Shown here piece after piece: positions 54,965 through 64,000 of a stretch of DNA of 64,000 bases (its first letter is position 1; every line of letters begins with the position of its first letter). The stretch is from assembly GCF_000400465.1 (NCBI RefSeq), contig NW_008806276.1, forward strand, positions 496,001-560,000, in the 5' to 3' direction. The translations under genes were made by a program, and so were the position numbers. Source of the stretch: Wallemia ichthyophaga EXF-994. Lineage: Eukaryota > Basidiomycota > Wallemiomycetes > Wallemiales > Wallemiaceae. The notes beneath the pieces are model-generated. The model worked only from the letters and a program-made list of their open reading frames with translations. It did no database searches and had not been told where the DNA came from.

Positions 54965-56395
54965 ATGAGCACGCCGATAAGGAAACCATCGCCGCTAAAT
55001 CCATACAACGTCACACCTTCCAAGCCACGCTATTCTACGCCTCTCAAAACGCCATTGACCAGATTCGCTGGTGGTGTTGGTGCATCTAGCCCGGCTAGCA
55101 CAGCGAGCACCCCGATGAGCAGCCCAACAAATAGCACACCAAAGCGGAAGAGATTTATCAGGAAACAACCGCTTAAAGATCGGTCTGTTGGCTTTTATAA
55201 GGCTGGCACCGCCTCTAACACACATTAGCATTCTGCAATGGCCATCAAATACACTACTCAAGTTGTACATGGATTGGGATGTAGCTCATATGATTGACTC
55301 TCCAAAGGTCGCCAGACCTCTCGGTTTACTCCTCCACTTACTCTCTTTCCTCGTGAAATATGCCTCAATAACCAAACAGCAGAAACAATCTGTGCTGAAA
55401 AAAGGCACCTCAGCTGCTTATCGTGCATCGGCTTTGAGAAAATCTAAGATGACAGTTCCGTGGGTGAGTTGTGTGGGGGTTGCTTGGCAGTCTTAGTTTG
55501 TTAATGCAAAACCAGGCGCCTGTTCTGGCAGTAATCCTTCTCTCTGCCACTGCAATCAATACTTATACCCTATTTACTAAATACAGGGCTTATAGGATGT
55601 TCATGCGTAGAGTGAGTGCAAGTGCGAGTAGAAATGAAACACCTTTCTAACAAGAAAGACAAATAGGACCCACTTTCATCACCAAACGCTCGTAAAGTTC
55701 AACTTGATCTTAATTTAGACCAGAGTCGCGAAGGAACGCCTGAAATTGAGCGTAGGAAGACAGTTGGCGACTCGTTGGTAATGGTCGTCGGTTTTGTGTG
55801 GAAATACTTTATGTGAGTGGGAAGTGTCGATTGTCGACACAGCCTCACCCTAATCAGCCTCCTCATATGGAGACCATTACTCATCCTGATCGGTATACCA
55901 CTCAAGAAGCAGGACAAGAATGAAGCGCTGCGAGATGGACAGACGGAGATCTATCAGATAGATATGTGGGATGTGAATGATGGCTCGTTGGCATTATTTG
56001 AGTGAGTATTCCAGTGGGATATAGGTACACTCATTGATGAAAAACAGGATTTACTCTCCAGCACACGCGCTCTGCTGGATATTTCTCAACGCGTCAAATT
56101 GGATCTACCTGATATTGATAATGGTCGCGCTTTGGAGTCAAGTGAGGGTTTTTTTGTGATAGATTCTACTCCATCTAACGCGGAGTACCACAGATACATG
56201 TCATGGTGGACAAGTACACGCAGCTACTCAAGGATAAATTAATAGTTCAAGGGGAAGTGATGCATGAGTACAATGAATCGGTGAGTTCTGCGCTTGTTAT
56301 TGAAACGTGCGCGGTAATGATAATGCGATACATAGTTTGTCCATCCACGCGTCTTTAAAGCTACGAGGGATGCCAGTGTACAGACGGAAGAATAA
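54965..56395 (+). CDS. NUR1: Nuclear rim protein Nur1-like
   Basis: Inner-nuclear-membrane protein; yeast Nur1 with Heh1 tethers rDNA and silent chromatin to the envelope. Eight exons: 54965-55182, 55229-55463, 55516-55611, 55667-55812, 55858-56001, 56048-56141, 56194-56280, 56336-56395; introns 45-54 nt; 359 aa. The N-terminal about 75 residues are Ser/Thr/Pro-rich and basic. Hydrophobic segments follow (LLLHLLSFLVKYA, APVLAVILLSATAINTYTLF, LLIWRPLLILIGIP, NWIYLILIMVALWS). The C-terminus LLKDKLIVQGEVMHEYNESF then VHPRVFKATRDASVQTEE is the Nur1/Mug154-type signature. Every junction keeps frame, and the total coding length is a multiple of three. Confidence 0.78.
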
Positions 56396-56488
56396 AGTCA
56401 AAGAAACTCTACATAATTTTTGCAAAATTGTAAAAAAAAAACGCGTAAATTCACTTAAATCGCATTTCCTTCTTACTTCTCACACGCG

Positions 56489-58331
56489 ATGATCAATCTC
56501 ACCAAAGATGCAATCGTTGCAATAAATTCTGAAAATCCAGCATCGCTGCCTGCAGGCCAGAACCCAGTAGTACAGGTGTTGCAGGTTAAGAAAGCAACAG
56601 CAAGCCAGCCAAATGCACCAGATAGATACAGGATGGTACTCAGTGATGGAGTATTCTACATGCAAGCGATGCTTGGTACACAGCTCAACCATCTCCCGGA
56701 GCAAGAAGTTCTTGTAAAGAACAGCGTGATTAGAATGACTAATTATGCTGTTAATACTGTCCAGAATAGATTGCTCGTTATTGCGTTGCAGGTTGATATT
56801 CTCGAATCCTCACATGAGAAGATTGGCTCTCCTCAGAATTACGATCCAGCCAAGGCACAGGTGCAGCCACAGGGACAATCACATCAACAGCCTCAAACCA
56901 CCGACAACAAACCTACAATCGCACCTCCTCAATCCAAGGGACCCTCCTCTCAAGCACCCGTATATCCCATTGAGGGTCTTTCGCCATACCAGAACAAGTG
57001 GACTATCAAAGCCCGCGTTACCCAGAGATCTGACATCAAATTCTGGTCAAATCAGCGCGGAGAGGGAAAGCTTTTTAGCGTAAACTTGATGGACGAGACT
57101 GGTGAAATCCGTGCAACCGGTTTCAACGAATCTGTCGATGAATTTTACTCAATGCTCGAGGAAGGTAAGGTATTCTTCATCACCAAAGCTCGAGTACAGA
57201 TCGCGAAGAAACAATTCAGCAATTTACAAAACGAATATGAAATAACATTCGATAAATCAACTCAAATTGAACCTTGTTTCGACACCTCCGATGTCCCTGA
57301 CGTCAAATACAACTTCACTGAGCTTCAGAATCTAGAAAACCTTGAAGCAAATTCTATCACTGATGTGCTTGGTGTTGTTACTAGTGTCGATGATGCTTCT
57401 CAAATTATCAGCAAATCTACCCAAAAACCATACACTAAGAGAGAGCTCCAGATTGTTGACCGGTCTCAACAGTCTGTCAGACTGACCCTGTGGGGAAAGT
57501 TGGCAGAGACTTTCGATCAGACTAATGAACCAGTGATTGCGTTTAAAGGTGTCAAAGTAGGTGACTTTGGGGGTAGATCTCTTTCGATGGTTGGCGCATC
57601 CACCCTATTCGTCAATCCAGACATAGCTGAAGCGCACACGCTAAGGGGATGGTATGACCAGCAAGGTAAAAATGAACAGTTCAGTACATTCAACAGCTCT
57701 AGTGCAGCCGTCAAGCCTGAGAGCAGTGGTGCTGTTAACTCTAACGAAATTAAGACTCTCGATCAAGTCAAACAATCACAACTAGGGCTCAACGACACGG
57801 GTAAACCTGATTATTGGAGTGGTAAAGCTACTGTAACATACATCAAGAAAGACAACCTTACATACCCTAGCTGTCCTAACGACATGAAAAAAGTTACGCA
57901 AGACATGAACGACAAATGGAGATGTGAGAAGTGTGAATCATCCTTCGATGCGCCTGAATATAGATATATAGTTACGTGCAACGCCACTGATCATACTGGA
58001 CAACTCTGGCTCAGTGGTTTCAATGATTTTGGTCTTGAGTTGTTCAAGATGCCGGCAAACGATCTCCAAGCTATGATGGTAAGTTGGAGTTGAAACGTTT
58101 GACAATATTTACTCAACTTTTACTCCGCAGAACAACGGCGATGAAGCTGCTTATGAAGCTACTGTCAAGAACGCACTCGGTTCAACTTATAACTTCAACT
58201 GCCGCGCTAAACAGGATAACTTTAACGATAACGTTAGAGTTAGGCACCAAATTAATAGAGTCAATAATATCAACTACAAATCTGATATTGGTAGACTATG
58301 CGACTCTATCACAAAGCTTGAGGTGGCTTGA
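56489..58331 (+). CDS. RFA1: Replication protein A large subunit (RPA70)
   Basis: Single-stranded-DNA-binding subunit of RPA for replication, repair and recombination. Exons 56489-58078 and 58131-58331, a 52-nt intron (GTAAGT, CCGCAG), 596 aa. OB fold N at about residues 1-105; a Gln/Pro linker; DBD-A at about 165-285 (YQNKWTIKARVTQRSDIKFW, EGKLFSVNLMDETGEIRATG); DBD-B at about 300-400; DBD-C from about 440 with TYIKKDNLTYPSC and WRCEKCES. The zinc ribbon shows only three cysteines (C462, C479, C482). The residue expected four to eight positions after C462 is missing in CPNDMKKV. The final exon ends with the heterotrimerisation helix region. Identification is secure. Confidence 0.95.
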
Positions 58332-58411
58332 GATGTTGCGTGGGCTAACACCTTGTACTTTATATCACTCAATTCATGTTCATTACTTCGCTTATCTTAT
58401 CATACAATAAT

Positions 58412-61400
58412 TTAATTCTCAATTACTGGTTGTGCGATTGGTGCCACTGGCTTTGCATGTGCTGATGTCGTTGTCTTGTTCTTGTACGAGTCGATATTCT
58501 CATACACCACGTTCGCTGGTCTAAGCGATGAGATCTCGTTAAGATCTTTATACTGATCTGGAATTGTCTGTGATACCAAATGTGTCGACAACTTACTCCT
58601 CTTATCACTCGATTGGTGAATGTACGTATAGAAGAAGTCAAGTATATCCTTCTTAGTCAGCTTTTTTATGCTCTCCACTTCATTTCCTCTTCTGTGGAAA
58701 TCGTAGTATCCACCACTAAGCTCCAACCATAATCTAGAAGATTCATTGCTGAGATTCTTTGGTTTTTCAAGCTTCTCCTCAATCAGACTTAACTTGTTCT
58801 TTTCAAATTCTTCCTCGCTCATATCCTCCAACAAACCCTTAACAGTGACGTCAAAGAAATGTTCAACACGTCCTTCTAAAAATACTGGTGGTCTCTCAGA
58901 TTGAATGAGAACTCTGAATCCCATAGTTCCAATTGACTTGCGTAATCCGCTGAACACCATATATCCTAATTGTTCCTTTGTACGTAATTGATCGAATGCA
59001 GGCTCGTGTGTTATTTGTGCGAATAGTGAAAGTTTGGTGCGAAGATCTATATCTGTAACATCACCAACTTCATTGTAATACTCGATTGCTGAATTTACTT
59101 GTGCCTTGTTAGGTACTTCCTTGGTGTACACGTGGTCGCCTGTTGGTACTAATGAAGACTGAAGAGATTTTCTCTCCTCCTCTGTCAATGCGGATGGTTG
59201 AATCACACCCTCAATATCCCTACTGATTTTGACAGCTGCATCATCGGTCATATTACCATGAACGAACACCTCCATGTACAACCTCTGCAAAACCTCTTTG
59301 GCGTGATTTTCCACATCTTCCTTTTTAATGCTCTTGACAGCTTCAAGACGCTCCTCGAAAGTAAAGAAAGCTTTCTGGGTGAGAGAGTATGTTGATACAT
59401 TTGCATGCATAAGTGGTGCATCCATTGAAAAATTGGCGTACATCCTCTCGATGCGCTCTTTAATCACATTAAAGCGATCTTCTTTAATATGGAGTCTCTT
59501 CATAGTTGAAACAATTTGATGGAGGAGTGTGGTGAGTTTGTCGTTATACCCCTTCACATGAATCAATACACCGTCACCGGTTGACTCAATACTGTATGCA
59601 AATCCTGCACACTCGGCATCATATGCGTACTCGTTCATCTCATCCAGCAACAATTCATTGAACAGACGCGTCGATACACTAGATTTTGCTGACTGGAGGA
59701 TTGATGGTGATTTCATAACCAAGTAGACGTGTGCTTTTGGAACCCACCACTGATCATCCTTTTTGTGCCAGAGACGAACAGTTGGTGTGTCTCTAAGGAG
59801 TGTTGGGACAATTGAAGGTTCATTAATTTCCACCTTCTCGACGTCAAAGTTTGTGGGAATGAATTGGTTTGGATGAGGGAGGTGCATTTCAGGTGGACTG
59901 CTGCTATTCCTTATCTATTTCTATGTTAGCGAGAAGGTGTTTTCAAAATCGCACCTAACGCACATCCTTAAGCAAGTCTTCTGACAACTTGTCGACTCTG
60001 TATTTGGTGCCATACCACTTTTCAACCTGATCAAGCTCTCCAACCCCTTCGATTGGGTCTTTGGCTGCCAACATGACACGGCAGTTGTCGAGGTTGAGCG
60101 CGTCAAGAGACTGCTTGATGCAGTGTGGATCATATTCTCTAATGACGTGAGAACCAGAAAGAATGTGCTCTCTCTCGTATGGCTTCTGCATCAATCTAGC
60201 GACATTTGAGGTCACCTTCTCAGGCTGACCTTGCTCCTTGAACCTGAAAGCGATGGCTGCCAAATCTTGTGTCTCTTTGAAGAGATACTCAGGTGGATTG
60301 TCAGAGAACTTCTTCATCATGTCGATATAATTGAAAATTAATCTCAAGCACTCCTTCCACTTGCCAATACCTTTCGTGGTGAGATCTAAGTTGATTTTAA
60401 AAAATTCGAAGCCTGGTGCACTAAAACCGAATCCAGCGGATAGTGAGTTGATATAGCCAAGCTGCTTGAGGTATGAGCACAGACTGCCTTTGCCTTCGTA
60501 GCCGAGAATGTGACTGAGGAAGTTACCAGGCTTGGTATTGTAGTATGCGTCTTGTTCAGGGAATGTAAAAGTGAGAGCGAGTTGTCTGAGATCTTTGATG
60601 GTCTCTGTGAATATGATACTCTTGTAGGCATCTTCTGGCCAAACATTGCTGCTGAAGTGTGGTTCTGGGATGTCTCTCTGAGGGATTGCAGAGAAATTAT
60701 CAACAGCCAACTGCTCAAGCTCGTCGAGACTCTCCTTACCAAAGACGCAGAGTTTCATGAGGTGAGAAGAGTAGTGAGTTTCATACCACTTGATGAGCTC
60801 TTCCCTTGGATCCAAGCCCTTCATACTAGGTTCTGAGAAGAGAGTGTCCCAGTTCCCAGTACCGAAGTTACTCATTGGTGGGTTCGACAAGCCCTTCTCG
60901 AGCTGAAACAGTCTCCACAAGTCAGACTGTAAGTTCTTCTTGTTTTCACTATCAACAGCCTTCACTTCTCTTTGAGTGCACGACTGGGTGAATAGCGGTG
61001 AAATAAAGAATTGACTGAAACGATCAACTGCGCCCTTCAACGCATTTGTTGAGCAAGTAAAGTAGTAATTTGTGTCAATCATATCTGTATATGCGTTACT
61101 ATAGCCAGAATTCTTACTCAGGTAGTCTTGATAGTCATTTTCAACGGGGTACTTGGAAGTACCAAGGAAGAGCATATGCTCGTTGAAATGTGCCAAACCA
61201 GGTAATTCATTTGGGTCCAGGAGATGTCCCGCCTTCACGTCAATAGCCACTGATGATTTGTCTGTTTCGCTGTCATTGATAAGCAGACACTCGAGCTGAT
61301 TATGCAGCTTAATGAGCCTGTAATTACGCTTATCATTGCTTGACTTCTCAAGCGCTTTGGTGAATTCCTGATAAGTGTTTTTTTGCTTCCAACTTGTCAT

Positions 61401-61421
61401 GACTGTGCGGGCTAAACGCAT
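58412..61421 (-). CDS. STE23: Insulin-degrading-enzyme-like metalloprotease Ste23
   Basis: M16 family zinc protease (IDE/Ste23), degrading short peptides including, in yeast, a-factor precursor. Two exons, about 59962-61421 and 58412-59909, 985 aa, the usual length. The inverted zinc motif is GLAHFNEHMLFLG (HxxEH) with the downstream Glu in REVKAVDSENKKNLQSDLWR. The C-terminal half carries MHLPHPNQFIPTNFD, FELLLDEMNEYAYDAE-like sequence and THEPAFDQLRTKEQLGYMVF. The two halves are out of frame unless a 52-nt GC-AG intron is removed (GCGTTAGG, CGCTAAC, acceptor near 59904-59910). No GT donor gives the needed phase nearby. The start codon is 9 bp from DFR1; an internal Met at 61400 is an alternative. 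Confidence 0.92.
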
Positions 61422-61430
61422 TTCAGTTGA
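61422..61430. promoter_or_regulatory. Nine-base gap between divergent STE23 and DFR1 starts
   Basis: The annotated start codons of two divergent genes are separated by only nine bases. Transcription of each must begin inside, or antisense to, the coding region of the other unless downstream starts are used (Met at 61400 for STE23, Met at 61455 for DFR1, which would leave about 54 bp). Confidence 0.5.
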
Positions 61431-62077
61431 ATGTCGTCTGTGACCAAGGCTGGAATGCAGAGAATATCAAATTTGAATATAATCGTTGCGGCTACAAATT
61501 CTAATGGAATTGGCGTATCTTCCTCAAATAGCCTCCCTTGGAAGCTGTCAAATGAACTCAAGTTCTTTGCCAAAGTTACGTCAACCAAGCCAGCCAAACA
61601 GGATGAAAGCAATTTAATCCTTATGGGAAGAAAAGTTTGGGACAGCATTCCCAACAAGTTTAAACCTCTCAGGAATAGACTTAACGTGGTCTTATCGCGA
61701 AATCACACTTTGTGAGCGGGTTTTCGGCAGTTTTTAGCCTTTTAACGCGTCGTAGACAGATTGACGATAAGGTTAAACTTCTCAGTAGCGTTGAATCCGC
61801 CCTAAACCTCACCAGTCACTCCGACTCACGTGTCTTTTGCATAGGTGGTGCGCAGATTTACAACAAAATGATTCCGTACGCGTCTAGACTGTTCATTACG
61901 CGTATAAAACAACCCTCATTCGAACAAGCTGACGTGAAATTCTCCGACTTCAGCGATCAAGAGTGGAGGCGATGCACGCATGAGGACTTTGAAGCTTACG
62001 TAGGTTTTGAGGTGCAACGAGGAGATATTGAAGAGAATGGAGTGGTATATGAGTTTCAAATGTATGAAAGAAGATGA
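61431..62077 (+). CDS. DFR1: Dihydrofolate reductase
   Basis: NADPH-dependent reduction of dihydrofolate for thymidylate and purine synthesis. Exons 61431-61711 and 61756-62077, a 44-nt intron (GTGAGC, CGTAG), 200 aa. Landmarks: NIIVAATNSNGIGVSSSNSL followed by PWKLSNELKFF, NLILMGRKVWDSIP, RLNVVLSRNHTLQ across the junction, and VFCIGGAQIYNKMI. The acidic active-site residue is Glu in LSNELKFF, as in eukaryotic DHFR. The start at 61431 gives eight residues before MQRISNLNII; the second Met would leave a more normal leader. Its stop is nine bases from the NAA40 stop on the other strand. Confidence 0.95.
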
Positions 62078-62086
62078 AAAAGCATC

Positions 62087-62808
62087 TCATACACGTGACA
62101 TGATATGATAATTTTCATCTTCTCCACCTTCATACCACGATGGATCTATTTCATCAAATATGAATTGGTTATTGCCGTAAAACTTTACAGCGAATGGATT
62201 GTCTAGGGCTTGTCAGCAAGGGTAGTTGAGAGAGAAAGGCGTACATTTTGATACTGTAAGCATTGTTTTATCGAGTTTGAGGTGCTTCGTTAGGGTGTTT
62301 AGAGCGTCGATACAGCGTTTCCCGATTTTTTTACCTCGGCAATCTTTTTCCACCTGCAATTCATACCTGTTTCATTGAGCGCGACTTGAAGATGAACGCA
62401 TAGACACACTCACAGGTAGACAACGGCGTAGATACGATCATCCTCACCTTCTTCAGTGTCGAATCTTAGCGAGACGAAAGCTTTCAGGTGGTTTTTCTGT
62501 TCAAGCATAACAATTCTCGACTCTTCGTTGAAAATTTCGTTATATTTTTCATCTCTGTCATATTCACCGATAGCTTCAAACGTAGGTTTCATATTGCCTT
62601 CGTAAAGTGAAAACAAACTCGCTTTATCGTTGCTAGCAACTTGACTACCGATTTCAGTGCGCACTTGAAAGTCTTGTAGTCGTGACTGAAAAATTTCATT
62701 AACAGCTTTATTGTTGGTCTGGATCGAGTTGTGAGAAAAGAAAAAGTCAATAAGTCTGTAGCACACCTCACAAGCAAAAGATGCTCTGCTCTCCGCAAAA
62801 TCACTCAT
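62087..62808 (-). CDS. NAT4: N-alpha-acetyltransferase NatD (Naa40)
   Basis: GNAT-fold enzyme that acetylates the N-termini of histones H2A and H4. Exons 62414-62808, 62245-62366 and 62087-62202, introns 47 and 42 nt, 210 aa. The joined sequence reads IYAVVYLYELQVEKDCRGKK and IGKRCIDALNTLTKHL, the NatD acetyl-CoA region (QVExxxRxKxxGxxL-type), preceded by HLKAFVSLRFDTEEGED and followed by NPFAVKFYGNNQFIFDEIDP. These match the Naa40 pattern more than other GNAT proteins. The start at 62808 gives MSDFAESRASFACEVC. It is convergent with DFR1 and lies 54 bp upstream of the end of SLD3 on the same strand. A divergent H2A, a possible substrate, is encoded 12 kb away. Confidence 0.85.
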
Positions 62809-62862
62809 GTTGATGGTAAATAATCAAGAGATAAATGCAAAATATAATACATAGAAAACGAG

Positions 62863-64000
62863 TTAATCAGTTATTTTGTTAAGCTCACTCAAAAGCATTC
62901 TTTTCCCTTGAGGTTTTGAGTCAGTTTTGTGTTTTTTCTGTGGAGTGTCTGGAATAACATCATCTTCTTGAAACTCGTCGTCGCTATCTGCTATAGCGGT
63001 TCCATCTGGTTGTAGCTTTGCAGGACTATCTGCTACTAGCACTGTCTTGCTATTCTTGGTTTGAGTGAGTTGGGTATGTTTCTCTTTCTTGGTCGGTGTT
63101 GCTGAAACAAGTGTTGACTTTTTCTCGACGTGGATATGTGGCTGGCTAGATAAAATGCTAGCCTCACTAGAGAGAGCTTCAAATGGGTTAGTAGGTGCTG
63201 TGGGGTGTGTGAGAGTGGTTTGGGTGTGTTACACAATGACCCACCTTTCGAAGGCACCTCCTTCTTTTCCTTGACGGTGGTGATCTTCCGACTCACACCG
63301 ACGACTCTATTTGCAAACATTTTGTTGATTGTAGAAGATGGCTGCCGTGATAGAGATCTTTCACGTTTCACGGATGGCTCTCTCTCTAGATTGACGCTAG
63401 CAATTGATGACTCACGCTCAACATTGTCTAACTGAGGGGTCGTTGATCTAGTTGGAGCGGTGGAAGTGCTAGGGATTGGTAAAAGTGGGGCTGGTAGATC
63501 TACTTCTGTTTCTCTGTTCTCATCACCAAAGCACTTGATCCTCATTGCTTTGCAAACCTTTGGCAGTTTTTTTCTAAACCTGCGCGAGTTTGCGTGAGCT
63601 ACTGGGGTTAACAGACCGACTCGACCCACTTCAAATCAACGGTGTGCTTGTAAAACTTTTGCACGTGATCAATGGATGGTTTTTTATGCTGCTTATTATC
63701 ATCAGTCTGTATCAAAGGGGCGTTGTTGAGTGTCTGCCACAAAACCAGCCTATCTATTGCAAATTCCAACCTCTCATTGATGTTGTCATAATCGTTGGTA
63801 AGTTCGTTAACTTTACGCTTACGTTTTCGCGGTTTATTGGTGTCAGAGTGGGTGTTAGGAGGTGGCAATCTAGCCAGCAAATAAAGTAGCAAGGAGACCT
63901 GTAATAACTTCTCGGACAACTCGAGATTCTTAATGTAAACGCGTTGATCGACGACGCGTTTGTCATATGAGCTTCTAAGGATGTTAAGTTCAAGTCTATC
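62863..64000 (-). CDS. SLD3: DNA replication initiator Sld3-like (partial)
   Basis: Probable Sld3/Treslin protein, a CDK target that loads Cdc45 on the MCM helicase. Three visible exons, 63630 to beyond 64000, 63245-63579 and 62863-63197, introns 50 and 47 nt. The first carries LSEKLLQVSLLLYLLARLPP, a basic KPRKRKRKVNEL, then ERLEFAIDRLVLWQTLNN and VQKFYKHTVDLKF, joining to RKKLPKVCKAMRIKCFG. This resembles the end of the Sld3 Cdc45-binding domain. The rest is disordered with Ser/Thr-Pro sites (TPTKKEK, DSPAKL, VIPDTPQKKHK) that fit CDK phosphorylation. The N-terminal part is outside the window. Assignment is by pattern and moderately sure. Confidence 0.62.

Overview
This window is nuclear DNA of a fungus with a very compact, intron-containing genome. 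The translated proteins are fungal throughout: the trifunctional TRP1 with the order glutamine amidotransferase / indole-glycerol-phosphate synthase / PRA isomerase, Ice2, Rxt3, Nur1, Mcp2, Sld3, a Zn2Cys6 factor, and a DUF6987-type coiled-coil protein. Introns are almost all 41-62 nt, with GTGAGT or GTGGGT donors, CTAAC/CTAAT-like branch sites and short 3' ends. Neighbouring genes are often separated by fewer than 60 bases. Together this points to a basidiomycete with a reduced genome, most consistent with Wallemia. The genus is my inference and no search was run.

Layout. 1-7 kb: an L-type lectin of the secretory pathway (cut by the window edge), a probable mitochondrial protein, BNA1 and TRP1 head to head, the CTP-dependent diacylglycerol kinase DGK1, and a SAP-like membrane protein. 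7-30 kb: NDC80, an ArfGAP, a secreted S28 peptidase, ICE2, a PPZ-type phosphatase, a wax-synthase-like acyltransferase, RPE1, MRE11, a small protein, MCM5, RRP14/SURF6, CSN1, NOP53, a PCID2/CSN12 PCI protein, SES1 and a small Zn2Cys6 factor. 30.4-32.8 kb is the largest gene-poor stretch and holds the left arm of a long inverted repeat with a tRNA-Ser gene.

32.5-40.0 kb: three genes (an unrecognised AT-hook-like protein, RXT3, MCP2) lie between two 684-bp inverted repeat arms that differ at only two positions by my reading. Each arm carries an intron-containing tRNA-Ser(GCT). This architecture allows the 7.5-kb core to invert, and it is the most striking structure in the window. Just outside it are a six-exon SDR gene and a decayed BTB-domain relic.

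43-64 kb: LCB2, a DUF6987 coiled-coil protein, ERG26, a divergent H2A, GDP-mannose 4,6-dehydratase, TFB2, a leucyl aminopeptidase, NUR1, RFA1, STE23, DFR1, NAA40/NAT4 and SLD3 (cut by the window edge).

How the genes relate. Most are independent housekeeping genes. Replication and repair are well represented (MRE11, MCM5, RFA1, SLD3, DFR1), as are ER lipid metabolism (DGK1, ICE2, LCB2, ERG26), ribosome biogenesis (RRP14, NOP53) and tryptophan metabolism (BNA1, TRP1). The dominant regulatory layout is divergent pairs whose start codons are 9-175 bp apart, so many promoters must be shared or overlap the neighbour's transcript.
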